Origin: Verrucomicrobiota bacterium
GTDB taxonomy: Bacteria > Verrucomicrobiota > Verrucomicrobiia > Verrucomicrobiales > DEV007
Reading direction: 5' to 3'
Length of the DNA stretch: 43,815 nt
NCBI GenBank assembly: GCA_003402735.1
Contig: QQNE01000030.1
Location: 1-43,815 of the forward strand
Part shown: positions 18,470 through 26,547 of the stretch, one piece after another
Numbering within the stretch: the first letter of the stretch is position 1
Layout: every line of letters begins with the position of its first letter
The notes under the pieces: generated by a model
Databases searched by the model: none
Told to the model about the DNA's origin: nothing
What the model saw: only the letters and a program-made list of their open reading frames with translations
Translations under genes and position numbers: made by a program

Positions 18470-19669
18470 ATGAACCGTCGTCACTTGCTCCGCTCCGGTG
18501 CCGCCTTTGGAGCCCTGTTCGCCGTGCCTACGGTCCGCGCCGTTTCGCGGGCGGAAGATTGGATCGGCAAATCCAAGTGGGAACTCGAGACCCCGGCGCT
18601 TTGCGTCGATTTGGACAAACTCGAGCGAAATCTGACCGCGGTGCATACCCGGCTGAAGGGGACGGGCATCGGGGTCAGACCGCACGTGAAGACGCACAAA
18701 TGTCCGGCGCTCGCCCGGATGCAGATGAAGGCTGGAGCGGTGGGGGTGTGCGCCGCCAAACTTTCTGAGGCGGAGACGATGCTGGAAAACGGCGTCCCGG
18801 AAGTTCTCATGACCGGCGTGAACGTGACCCGTGGAAAGATCCTGAGGGCGATGGAGTTGCGCCGGAAACATCCCGGGTTCATCCAGGCCGTGGACAACGA
18901 GGTCATGGCGGCGGATCTGCAGGATGCCGCGCGGGCTCTGGGAGTGGTGGCCGATGTGGTGGTGGATATGGAGGTCTTCAAGCGTTCCGGCGTTCCGGTC
19001 GGGATGCCCGCCTTGCGCCTCGCTCAGCAGGTGGACAAATCCCCGAACCTCAAGTTTCGCGGAATCCTGGCCTATGACGGTCCGTCCCAGCACATCAAAG
19101 GCCACGCCGCCCGCAAGGCGCAGACCCTGCAAGCCTTGGCACCGGTGGTGGAAACCCGCGAACAGATGGTGGCCGCCGGTCTGAACCTGGAAATTTTCAG
19201 CGGGGCCGGGACCGGCACCTACGACATGATGGATGGAGTGCCCGGTTTTACCGATGTCCAGGTCGGAAGTTATCTTTTCATGGACTGTCAGTATCTCGAG
19301 ATCGGCGGGGCCGGCAATGACTTGGTCTACGAGGATTTCGCTCCGTCGCTCACGGTTCTCGCCACCATCATCAACGCCAATCATCCGTCCGAAACGCTGG
19401 TGACGGACGCGGGTTCGAAAGCCCTCACCCTGAATCAACCTCCCGCGCGGGTCATCGGTGAACCAGGGTTCGAGTATTCCGCTCGGTCCGATGAATACGG
19501 GATGATCACGGTCGGCGGAGCCACGCGGGAATACCGGGTCGGGGAGGTGCTCGAGGTCATCGTCCCGCACTGTGATCCGGTGGTGAATCTCTACGACGTG
19601 CTCTTCGGGATCCGGGGCGACAAGGTGGAATCGGTGCTGCCGATTCTCGGGCGGGGCAAGTCCCAGTGA
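18470..19669 (+). CDS. Tat-exported D-threonine aldolase / D-serine dehydratase-like PLP enzyme
   Basis: A fold-type III PLP enzyme (alanine racemase N-terminal-like domain) of the D-threonine aldolase/DSD1 group, which cleaves or dehydrates D-beta-hydroxy amino acids. The sequence has WELETPALCVDLDKLERNL, then RPHVKTHKCPALA with the expected PLP lysine at K74, GVCAAKLSEAETML, and SGAGTGTYDMM as the phosphate-binding region. The C-terminal metal site PHCDPVVNLYD has an H-x-D pattern at H366/D368. The N-terminus MNRRHLLRSGAAFGALF is a twin-arginine signal, logical for an enzyme that must bind PLP in the cytoplasm before export. The ATG chosen starts exactly at this signal; a longer in-frame extension runs through the upstream gene and is unlikely. 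The stop lies 2 bases from that of a converging gene. Confidence 0.85.
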   Translation: MNRRHLLRSGAAFGALFAVPTVRAVSRAEDWIGKSKWELETPALCVDLDKLERNLTAVHTRLKGTGIGVRPHVKTHKCPALARMQMKAGAVGVCAAKLSEAETMLENGVPEVLMTGVNVTRGKILRAMELRRKHPGFIQAVDNEVMAADLQDAARALGVVADVVVDMEVFKRSGVPVGMPALRLAQQVDKSPNLKFRGILAYDGPSQHIKGHAARKAQTLQALAPVVETREQMVAAGLNLEIFSGAGTGTYDMMDGVPGFTDVQVGSYLFMDCQYLEIGGAGNDLVYEDFAPSLTVLATIINANHPSETLVTDAGSKALTLNQPPARVIGEPGFEYSARSDEYGMITVGGATREYRVGEVLEVIVPHCDPVVNLYDVLFGIRGDKVESVLPILGRGKSQ

Positions 19670-19671
19670 CG

Positions 19672-20631
19672 TCACGGGACCGGGTAATCCAGCAAGGGCG
19701 GGGGGATTTCCGCCGTGGCCCGACCGAAATCGTTCCGTTGCAGGAGGCAGGCAAAACCGCCTGCGCCAATTCCCTGTTGGGGAAAGAGTCGGTAGGCCGG
19801 AATTTCGTGCAGTCGGGTGCGCCAGAATTCAAGGTGGGGGACTTCGACCGGACGGAACCCGGGAGATCGTTGCAGAAACCAGGCGATCACTTTTTCGTTC
19901 TCTTCCGGCGCGAACGTGCAGGTGGTGTAGAGGAGATGCCCGCCCGGACCGACGGTGCGGGCCGCCTCGGCCAGGATGCGGCGCTGGCGCCGGGCATTGT
20001 GCTGGACCACGGTGGGGTGAAAGCACCCGGGGTTCTCGATTCCCTTGGTCAAGAGGGATTGTCCGGAGCAGGGGGCGTCGACCAGCACCACATCGAAAGA
20101 CTCGGGCAGTTTGGCGGCCAAATCCGCGGGGTCGAGCCTTTGGGTGAAGGCTTGGCGGATGCCGCACCGGGACAAATTGTGCCGGAGAATGCCGAGGCGT
20201 TTGCCGATGATTTCGTTGGACAGGAGCAAACCCGGGGCGAGGGCGCGGCTGGCGAAAATGGATTTTCCGCCCGGTGCGGCACAGACATCGAGCACCCTGG
20301 GTTGGGGGGGCGGTTTGAGGCTCAAGAGCGGTGAAGCGGCCCAGACGGAGGAGAGATCGAGGGAGTAAAAGGCACCGGCCTCGTGCAAGGGATCTTGGCC
20401 GGGACGGAAACCGGGGGGGACGGGGCTGAGCCAATCCGGCCAGGGCCAGCCGCTCGTCTCCGGAGGCGGAGGCACGGCATGGGCCTGGATCCAGGCTGAA
20501 TCCGGGTGACCGGTCCAGATCACAGCCCGCTGTTCGGGGGCCGGATTCTGCAGTCCATTGAGGAAGGCGGCGCCTTCGGCTTCGTCCGGGAAGAGGCGCC
20601 GCGCGAGGGTGGCCAGGAGGCGGGAGGGCAT
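19672..20631 (-). CDS. RsmB/RsmF-type RNA (cytosine-5)-methyltransferase
   Basis: SAM-dependent RNA m5C methyltransferase of the NOL1/NOP2/Sun family. The SAM-binding motif DVCAAPGGKS is at 115-124, motif IV DAPCSG at 185-190 with C188, and motif VI TTCTFAPEENE at 236-246 with C238, the nucleophilic cysteine in this family. The phrase DAPCSGQSLLTKG...FHP is typical of 16S rRNA methyltransferases. At 319 residues it is short: the NusB-like N-terminal domain of RsmB and the C-terminal PUA-like domain of RsmF are both absent, so I give no gene symbol. Candidate targets are a 16S rRNA or tRNA cytosine. The ATG start is preceded only 2 bases away by the PAP2 gene stop, so it is the last gene of a long minus-strand run. 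Confidence 0.85.
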   Translation of the reverse strand: MPSRLLATLARRLFPDEAEGAAFLNGLQNPAPEQRAVIWTGHPDSAWIQAHAVPPPPETSGWPWPDWLSPVPPGFRPGQDPLHEAGAFYSLDLSSVWAASPLLSLKPPPQPRVLDVCAAPGGKSIFASRALAPGLLLSNEIIGKRLGILRHNLSRCGIRQAFTQRLDPADLAAKLPESFDVVLVDAPCSGQSLLTKGIENPGCFHPTVVQHNARRQRRILAEAARTVGPGGHLLYTTCTFAPEENEKVIAWFLQRSPGFRPVEVPHLEFWRTRLHEIPAYRLFPQQGIGAGGFACLLQRNDFGRATAEIPPPLLDYPVP

Positions 20632-20633
20632 GG

Positions 20634-21314
20634 TTATGGTCCACGTTGCAGCCGACGGCGCAGCCTGAGCATGGGCCAGCCGCCGGCAATTCCGGCGATG
20701 ATTCCGATGATGGCCCCCACGGTGACATCGGTGGGATAGTGTTGTTTGTCGTAGACCCGGGCCCAGGCCATGGCCGCGGCAAAGGCGGTGGCCGGGACGC
20801 CCACTTCGGGCACGGCGATCAAAAGGGGGACGGCGGTGCCGAAGGCGGTGGAGGTGTGACCGGAGGGGAATCCGTGGTATTTGGCCTGGAATTGCGGCCC
20901 CTTGAACGTGAGGTGAGATTCCTTGGTGTGAGGGCGGGCGCGCCCGATCGGGAAGCGGAGCAGGTTGCAGAAGGCGCCGGCGATGACGGTGCTCATGAAG
21001 GTCACGGCGGCGAGTCTCTGGAGGTAGCGGGAGCGGCGCGCCAGACCGACGAGCCAGAGGGCCACGACGATGACGATGTTGTATTGGGCCAGGCTCCCAG
21101 TCGCCCCGATCTGGTGGGCGATCTCGCGGATCTGTTTGTCCTTGCCGGCCCCGAGCCAGCGAACCCAGCCCGGGTCATTGGGGAATCCGACGAATGCGGC
21201 GAACAACCCGGTGAGGATCAGGCTGAGGGCAACGGCCCATTTGTGGCGACGCAGGAAACCGCTGGTCAGGATCCAGCTGGAGCGGAGATCGCGTTTCAGG
21301 TGCAACGAGGTCAT
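20634..21314 (-). CDS. PAP2-family membrane phosphatase
   Basis: A 226-residue integral membrane phosphatase of the PAP2 superfamily (phosphatidic acid, undecaprenyl-diphosphate or phosphatidylglycerophosphate phosphatases). The three catalytic motifs are present in order: R120-x6-RP (an Arg replaces the usual Lys) ending at 128, PSGH at 150-153, and R186-x5-H192-x3-D196. Four to five hydrophobic helices surround them, including WAVALSLILTGLFAAFVGF and YNIVIVVALWLVGLA. Catalysis would occur at the periplasmic face. It lies between an ArnT-like glycosyltransferase and an RNA methyltransferase in a tightly packed minus-strand run. The pairing with a lipid-linked glycosyl transferase suggests recycling of a polyprenyl phosphate carrier or lipid A dephosphorylation; the substrate is inferred, the family is clear. 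Confidence 0.85.
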   Translation of the reverse strand: MTSLHLKRDLRSSWILTSGFLRRHKWAVALSLILTGLFAAFVGFPNDPGWVRWLGAGKDKQIREIAHQIGATGSLAQYNIVIVVALWLVGLARRSRYLQRLAAVTFMSTVIAGAFCNLLRFPIGRARPHTKESHLTFKGPQFQAKYHGFPSGHTSTAFGTAVPLLIAVPEVGVPATAFAAAMAWARVYDKQHYPTDVTVGAIIGIIAGIAGGWPMLRLRRRLQRGP

Positions 21315-21322
21315 CGGGTGGC

Positions 21323-22930
21323 TCAGTCGATGCGAAGAATGGCCAGTTTTCTCTCTTCCCAGGTGGGACGGGCCAGTTCCGTCACCTTGTGGGTTTGCCA
21401 GAGGGATTGGATGGGTTTGGAGGAAAGTTCTTTCTCAGGCATCACGAGATAGGCTGAGCCCGGTTTGAATTTGGAACCGGAGCTGATCTCTTGGTAAGGG
21501 CGGCGCAGGTAATGGAGGGAACGGAAGTATCCGGTCTTGTAAAAGATGAGAGGGCGGTCAGGATCCGGGAAGAGAGCCTGCATGGTGCGACCGTTTTGTC
21601 GGAGGTCGCCTCGTTGATCCATGTAAGGGCCGGCGTGGAGCAGACCGCCCCCGGCGAAAACGGACAGGACCAGGCAGGTGTGCAGCATGGGGGGCAGGGT
21701 GAGGCCATGGCGGCGGCAGATCAGGGGCAGGAGGGCGATCGCCAACGCGGTGATGGCCGCGACGGTTCCCGGAGCCCAGCCGGTTTTCAGCAGAACCGGG
21801 ACCGCGACCGCCGCCGCGATCAGGAGCACGGCCGCGATCCAGCCGATCGTGAGATTGGCGTTCGCCCATTGCCGGTTGATCTCCGTCCGCGACGCCTCCC
21901 CGAGCCGGGTCCAATGATCCCCCAACAACAGAAAAATCGCCGGGAAGAGCGGCTGGCAATAGCGCGCCGTGCCGTGCGGCAGCAGCAGGAGAATGATCAG
22001 GCCGACCAACACGCCCCACCGCGCACCGCGGATCAGGTTGTCCCATCGTTCCTGGCAGTCGTCCCGACCGGACCTCACCGGCAACGATCGGGTTTGCCAC
22101 CAAGCCAGGACGATGAGCGGCGTCCAGGGGAGCAGATCGATCGCCACCTGGAGCGGACGGATGAGCCAGGATTTCCAGTTGATGTCCGCAAAGCGGATTC
22201 GCTCCGCGGCTTCCCCCGCCCAGACGCCGGTGGTTTTCCCGGGATCACCGGTGAGTTTCAGGTTCAGCAGCGTCCACGGCAGAAACACCGCGGCGAACAA
22301 CAGGAGGCCGGTGAGGTGTGGCAGGGACCACAGCTCCTTGAGTCGCCTGGAGAAAACCAGGGCAGGGATGATGGTCAGGTAAAACAGGGCGAGATGGGCC
22401 GGGCCCTTGGTGAGCATGCCCAAACCGAGAAAAAGCCAGGGGATCGTGAAGGCCCGCCACGGTTTCCCCTCGCTCCACCAGACAGCCCAGAGCAGGTAGG
22501 CGATGCCGGTTTGGGCGGCATACATGGCCTCGATCTCCGCGGTGCGCCCCTTGTCCATCATGGCGATGGTCGTCACAAAGAACAGGCCGGTGGAAAGGGC
22601 GCCCCATTCTCCAAGCCGTCGCCGCAGGACCCATGCGGCGGTGGCGGCGAAGGTCGCGAGCCAGAACACGGAGGGAAGACGCGCCGCCCAATCGCTCCGA
22701 GTGCCGGTGGCGAGAAACGCAGCCGCGATCGACCAGTTGATCAGCGGAGGTTTTTTCTGATAGATCGCACCGCCGATCCTGGGAACAATCCAGTCACCGG
22801 TCTCGATCATTGTCCGCGCGGGCAGGATGCGTCGGGGTTCCTCGCCGCGGAGTTCCAGGGAGCCGAGATAGGGGAGATACAGGACCGCGCAGAGCAGGAT
22901 GGCGGAGAGGACGGCGGCCCAGGGTTTCAT
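21323..22930 (-). CDS. ArnT-like membrane glycosyltransferase (GT-C fold)
   Basis: A 535-residue polytopic membrane enzyme of the ArnT/PMT (GT83/GT39-like) class. These enzymes move a sugar from a polyprenyl-phosphate donor to a lipid or protein at the periplasmic side. The first loop carries the diagnostic pattern LELRGEEPRRILPARTMIETGDW followed by PRIGG...YQKKPPLINWS, matching 'DExRYAExAREMLxSGDWVxPxxxxxxYFEKPPL' with the acidic pair near residue 30. About a dozen hydrophobic helices follow, and a shorter soluble C-terminal region (from about residue 440) would be periplasmic. Neighbours are a PAP2 phosphatase downstream (8 bases) and a small membrane protein upstream. No lipid A aminoarabinose pathway genes are nearby, so the donor and acceptor are unknown. 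Confidence 0.82.
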   Translation of the reverse strand: MKPWAAVLSAILLCAVLYLPYLGSLELRGEEPRRILPARTMIETGDWIVPRIGGAIYQKKPPLINWSIAAAFLATGTRSDWAARLPSVFWLATFAATAAWVLRRRLGEWGALSTGLFFVTTIAMMDKGRTAEIEAMYAAQTGIAYLLWAVWWSEGKPWRAFTIPWLFLGLGMLTKGPAHLALFYLTIIPALVFSRRLKELWSLPHLTGLLLFAAVFLPWTLLNLKLTGDPGKTTGVWAGEAAERIRFADINWKSWLIRPLQVAIDLLPWTPLIVLAWWQTRSLPVRSGRDDCQERWDNLIRGARWGVLVGLIILLLLPHGTARYCQPLFPAIFLLLGDHWTRLGEASRTEINRQWANANLTIGWIAAVLLIAAAVAVPVLLKTGWAPGTVAAITALAIALLPLICRRHGLTLPPMLHTCLVLSVFAGGGLLHAGPYMDQRGDLRQNGRTMQALFPDPDRPLIFYKTGYFRSLHYLRRPYQEISSGSKFKPGSAYLVMPEKELSSKPIQSLWQTHKVTELARPTWEERKLAILRID

Positions 22931-22963
22931 GCGCCGGAACTAGATCAGGGAATCCGCGCAAGT

Positions 22964-23566
22964 TCAACCGAGTTGCCCCGGTTCCTCTCCCACGGCCGCG
23001 AACCGTTGCAGGACACTGGCGATTCCCTCTTCCCGCTGGCGTGGGTTGACCAGGATCTGAATGTGGGAGACGAACTCGCTCTTGGCACGCACCAGCGCCG
23101 CAACGCCAATCGGATCGGTTTTCCCGATCAGTTCCCGCGCGGCCACGAGCAGGTCCAGAGCCGGGTGGCGTTGTCCACGATAGGCGGGCGGATGATCCCG
23201 GTCCATCTGCGGATTCGGGGCCGATGCGTTGGGGAAATACCATCGACCGGTATCGATGAGGTGAGCGAGCGAAGCGCGGATTTCCGAGAACTTGAGCTGT
23301 CGGTCGCGACCTGGGTCAGGTGGCAGTTCCGCAAGATGAATGGCGAGGGCGAGTTCCCGGCAAGCGTGATCCGCCCAGCGCAGGACGCTGTCGAAATAGG
23401 GGCCGACCCAGGCCGGAGCCGGAGGGACCTGGAGGGGAAGCGGAGGAATTCGGGTGAGCCGGACCGCGGCTTGGACGGCGAGCAGTGCGGCCAGGACAGC
23501 GATGCAGGCCGAGGCGATCGCGATCCACGCGACCGGATCCAACCGGAGGGGGTGGGTTTCCGCCAT
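22964..23566 (-). CDS. Membrane-anchored protein of unknown function
   Basis: A 200-residue protein with one N-terminal membrane segment (VAWIAIASACIAVLAALLAVQAAVRL, about residues 11-36; N-terminus probably inside). The soluble part appears helical, with a Pro-rich collar (IPPLPLQVPPAPAW) and the block WADHACRELALAIHLAELPPD. The C-terminal half (DLLVAARELIGKTDPIGVAALVRAKSEFVSHIQ) is helical and charged. I do not recognise the family and see no catalytic motif. It follows the SH3b gene by 8 bases and precedes the ArnT-like gene by about 33, so it is co-transcribed with envelope genes. It could be an accessory or scaffold protein in the inner membrane. Confidence 0.55.
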   Translation of the reverse strand: MAETHPLRLDPVAWIAIASACIAVLAALLAVQAAVRLTRIPPLPLQVPPAPAWVGPYFDSVLRWADHACRELALAIHLAELPPDPGRDRQLKFSEIRASLAHLIDTGRWYFPNASAPNPQMDRDHPPAYRGQRHPALDLLVAARELIGKTDPIGVAALVRAKSEFVSHIQILVNPRQREEGIASVLQRFAAVGEEPGQLG

Positions 23567-23574
23567 CGGACGAA

Positions 23575-25065
23575 TCAGTTGTCCGGCTGGAGCGGCGGGA
23601 GCAGGCCTTGACCGAGAGGCACGCTGTTCTCATTTGGCGCAGGCAACTCAGGCAGGGAGAGATTTTCCGATGTCTCGTAATTCACTCCTCTGGACGGCGC
23701 CATGGGCAGCCCCGGATCTTCGAAGGCTTCCAACGGCATTTCGCTGATTCGGGCGCGGCGCAGCATGCCGGTGCGGACGATCCCCTCAGTGCCATCGGGC
23801 AGGATCACGCCGGACCACTCTTCCCCGGGTTTGTTGACCTCGACCAATCCTCCTTCCGGAAGAATTTTCGGGATTGGGGAAGGGCTGTCGTAGGGATAGA
23901 ATTCCGTTCCGGAAGGACTCTGGACAACCTGAAACTGCTGGGGAGCGAGCGGGCCATCGGGAACCTTGGAGCCACCTCCGTGACCTCGTCCCAGGCCAGC
24001 GATGTTCACCCGGGAATGTTTTGGCGCCTCCTTGGACTTGGCGGGCGGCTCGTCCTTGGGTTGGCTCGGCGGCTCCGGGGTGGGAATGGTGGTCTCGGCC
24101 GGTTGCAGACCTGCGGTGGGGTTTCGTGGGCGGTTCCAGGGCAGGGAGAAGCCGGGACCGCTCTTTTCCGGGGCGGGGGCGGCAGAGACCTGCGGGGCGG
24201 GAGCTGAAGCCGGGGCCGGAGCCGGAGCTTGGGCCGGAGCGGAGGCGGCTCTGGGCGCGGGGGCCGGAGCGGCAGAACCGACGACGACGGGGGCTTGGGC
24301 AGCTTCCTGACCGGCGGAGGCGGGTTCAACCCGGGCCCGTTCCCCGGATTTTCCGCCGGGCCGGACGTCGGGCACCAGTTTGCTGGTCACGGCCCCGATG
24401 CTTCCGGTGACGGCACCCGCAGCCTGGGGAATTTTCTGGAGCAGACCGGGCTCATCACGCTCCGATTGGAGGTCGGGCTGGCGGTTGGATGAACGGCTCA
24501 TCTCCTGCCGATGTTCGGGACTGATTCGCTCCAGGGGATGAAACCCTTCATCCAGTTCCCCCGAGCGGCGGCGCCGGATGTAATCCTCTTCGTTGGAGGC
24601 CATGGAATCGAGGGCGCTGCCCATCTTGCCCAACACGCCGCGCGGCTCTTCCGGACGTGGGCCATACGAACTGGCGCGAATCCGTTCCAGACGTTCCGCC
24701 TGCCAGTTTCCGTCGGTGATCCCGGTGCTGATCGGTTCCTTGCGCCGTTCCAGCGAGGGGAGGGAGCCAGCGGACTCGCGCATCGCCTCCTTGAGTCTCC
24801 GGGCCCGGCTGAGCGCGGCGTCCTCTTCGCGCCGTTCAAAGTCGCGGTTCGAGGACGGGGTGGAATAGGATGACGGCGGGATGTAGGGCCTGGAAGGGGT
24901 TTCGGAAGTTGAATACCCGGTGGCTTGTTCCATTTTGGCCTGCATCCGCACGGTGTTGGCGGCTTCAAGCAACTGCGATGGGGTCGCTTGGGCCCAAGCC
25001 GAGGCGGACGTGGCGCAGAGCACCAGAACCGCGACGGTTGAGGATGGGGACGAAGGGAGGTTCAT
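23575..25065 (-). CDS. Secreted Ala/Pro-rich protein with C-terminal SH3b-like domain
   Basis: A 496-residue exported protein. The ATG at 25065 gives a signal peptide ending near SAWAQA; an extension of 12 codons is possible but not needed. Residues 30-190 are polar and charged, with several Arg/Glu-rich helices (DFERREEDAALSRARRLKEA). The middle (about 250-370) is a low-complexity linker dominated by Ala and Pro (many APAPAP-type repeats). The end (about 400-465) has an SH3b-like beta barrel: VQSPSGTEFYPYDSPSPI...GGLVEVNKPGEEWSGVILPDG...GIVRTGMLRRA. Bacterial SH3 domains often bind peptidoglycan or protein partners in the envelope. The linker would let the domain reach across the periplasm. 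The exact role is unknown. It lies 86 bases downstream of the Mog gene and 8 bases upstream of a membrane-protein gene. Confidence 0.7.
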   Translation of the reverse strand: MNLPSSPSSTVAVLVLCATSASAWAQATPSQLLEAANTVRMQAKMEQATGYSTSETPSRPYIPPSSYSTPSSNRDFERREEDAALSRARRLKEAMRESAGSLPSLERRKEPISTGITDGNWQAERLERIRASSYGPRPEEPRGVLGKMGSALDSMASNEEDYIRRRRSGELDEGFHPLERISPEHRQEMSRSSNRQPDLQSERDEPGLLQKIPQAAGAVTGSIGAVTSKLVPDVRPGGKSGERARVEPASAGQEAAQAPVVVGSAAPAPAPRAASAPAQAPAPAPASAPAPQVSAAPAPEKSGPGFSLPWNRPRNPTAGLQPAETTIPTPEPPSQPKDEPPAKSKEAPKHSRVNIAGLGRGHGGGSKVPDGPLAPQQFQVVQSPSGTEFYPYDSPSPIPKILPEGGLVEVNKPGEEWSGVILPDGTEGIVRTGMLRRARISEMPLEAFEDPGLPMAPSRGVNYETSENLSLPELPAPNENSVPLGQGLLPPLQPDN

Positions 25066-25151
25066 GCGACTCGGATGGATCCGACCGTGAGACACGGCCA
25101 ATCGCTACTGTATCGTGTGGCGGCGATTTCGTCCAGCTTCCTGGATGGCAA

Positions 25152-25658
25152 TCAGCAGCTGGTCGGTTGGCGGCGGGCGATTTTTACGGTGTGATCGATG
25201 GCTCCGGAGACGAAGCGAAGGCAATCGAGAGCCCCTTGCGGTTTGCCGGGCAGGGCAATGACGAGGCTCTGTTCGACGATGGCGGCCAAGCCGCGGGTCA
25301 GGATGGCGTTGGGGGTGATTTCGACGGATCGCATCCGCATCAGCTCTCCGAAGCCAGGGATCTCGATGCGCATGATGCCGCGGATCGCTTCCGGGGTGAC
25401 ATCGCGGAGGGCGATGCCCGTGCCGCCAGTGGTTAGAATGAGGCTGCAGCCCTGGGCGCAAAAGGAGCGGATGGCTTGCTGAATCCCGCCGATCTCGTCC
25501 GGGACGACGGCTTCCGCCACCACTTCCCAACCGCGTTGCCGACACTCTTCGCGGAGGGCCGGACCGCCGAGATCCTCGTATTCTCCGGCGCTGGCGCGGT
25601 CGGAGACGGTGACAATGCCGACCTGTTGGCTGGACGGGGCGTGAGGAGCGGGATTCAT
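25152..25658 (-). CDS. mog: Molybdopterin adenylyltransferase / MogA-MoaB family protein
   Basis: A 168-residue molybdopterin-binding protein that activates molybdopterin by adenylylation before metal insertion, in the cytoplasm. Conserved blocks are easy to follow: VGIVTVSDRASAGEYEDLGG (13-32), LILTTGGTGIALRDVTPEAI (73-92), the Mog-type IEIPGFGELMR, and LPGKPQGALDCL, the usual LPGxPxxxxxxL loop. These fit MogA better than MoaB. The ATG used starts just before the first beta strand; a long in-frame extension upstream overlaps the ABC ATPase gene and is rejected. It lies 40 bases after the ABC transporter ATPase on the same strand. No other molybdenum cofactor gene is in the window, which makes this an orphan in its operon. 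Confidence 0.85.
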   Translation of the reverse strand: MNPAPHAPSSQQVGIVTVSDRASAGEYEDLGGPALREECRQRGWEVVAEAVVPDEIGGIQQAIRSFCAQGCSLILTTGGTGIALRDVTPEAIRGIMRIEIPGFGELMRMRSVEITPNAILTRGLAAIVEQSLVIALPGKPQGALDCLRFVSGAIDHTVKIARRQPTSC

Positions 25659-25698
25659 GACCGGAAACCCTTCACCGCGGCGGGCAGCTTGCCAACCT

Positions 25699-26544
25699 TC
25701 AACTTTGGCCGCCCTGGGCCAGCAATCGTTCCCGTCGCGCCCCCGCCAGAAGCGTTCCCTCCACAAAGGCGCGGGTGGCCTCGTGTTCACCCCGGTCGAA
25801 GAGTTCGCGCGGCGTGGAGCAGGCCACCAGTTCCCCCTGGTCGAGAATGGCAATCCGGTCGCCAAACTGTTCCGCGCGGTGGACCCGCCCGGTGGCAATC
25901 ACCACTGCCAGACCGGATTCTTTTTTGAGCTGTTCCAAGAGCTCCGCGATGCGGGCGGCGGAACCGCTGTCGAACTCCGCCGTGGGTTCATCCGCGATCA
26001 GCAGGCGCGGTTCGCAGACCAGCGCGGAGGCGATCATGATTTTCTGGCGGGTCGCGGCGTCGAGTTCTTCCGGGTAAACCCGATGGAGCAGCAGGGATTC
26101 GGGGTCGAGAATGCCCACCCGGTAAAGGTGCTGGATGGCGTGGTCGAGCGGATTGACCCGCTTGCGTTGTTTGATGCGAAGGATCGTCGCAAAATGTTGG
26201 TGGATGGTGAGGCGGGGATTGAAGAGCGAGTGGGCGTCTTGGAGGACATGCGCGATCCGGGTGCCGCGCAGGGAGAGAAGACGGGATTGGCTGGTGCGGA
26301 GCAGGTTTTTGCCTTCGAACAGCACTTCCCCCTCCGCCTCGCGGATGGAGAGTCCGTGAAAGAACCGGCTCAAGCTCCGGAGCAGAAGGGATTTTCCACT
26401 GGCTGTCTGACCGAGAATGGCCAGGGACTGTCCCCGGTCCAGGATGAACGATACGGAGCGGAGAACTTCCTTGGCCCGGTCGGCCAGAAAGGTTGGGTTG
26501 AGGCTGAGTTTCAGCGATTGAACCTTGAGGAGGGGAGTGCTCAT
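25699..26544 (-). CDS. Peptide-type ABC transporter ATPase with degenerate motifs
   Basis: A 281-residue ATPase of the DppD/OppD class, the only nucleotide-binding subunit in this four-gene importer cluster. Walker A GQTASGKS (45-52), the Q-loop (Q102, LQDAHSLFNP), Walker B LLIADEP with E186, and a D-loop-like EFD are intact. The signature, normally LSGGM/Q, reads LDAAT at 161-165, and the H-loop (ITHD) reads ATGR at about 216-219, so the switch histidine is missing. The C-terminal Cys/Pro oligopeptide-binding extension typical of DppD/F is also short. If it forms a homodimer, both sites would lack the signature, so activity is uncertain. It starts 3 bases after the DppC-like permease stop and is followed by mog. 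Confidence 0.85.
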   Translation of the reverse strand: MSTPLLKVQSLKLSLNPTFLADRAKEVLRSVSFILDRGQSLAILGQTASGKSLLLRSLSRFFHGLSIREAEGEVLFEGKNLLRTSQSRLLSLRGTRIAHVLQDAHSLFNPRLTIHQHFATILRIKQRKRVNPLDHAIQHLYRVGILDPESLLLHRVYPEELDAATRQKIMIASALVCEPRLLIADEPTAEFDSGSAARIAELLEQLKKESGLAVVIATGRVHRAEQFGDRIAILDQGELVACSTPRELFDRGEHEATRAFVEGTLLAGARRERLLAQGGQS

Positions 26545-26547
26545 GTT

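Noticed and set aside
21491..23611. Open frame of 706 codons on the plus strand
   Set aside because: Antisense to the ArnT-like glycosyltransferase and the small membrane protein; product is Arg/Gln/Gly-rich with no domain.
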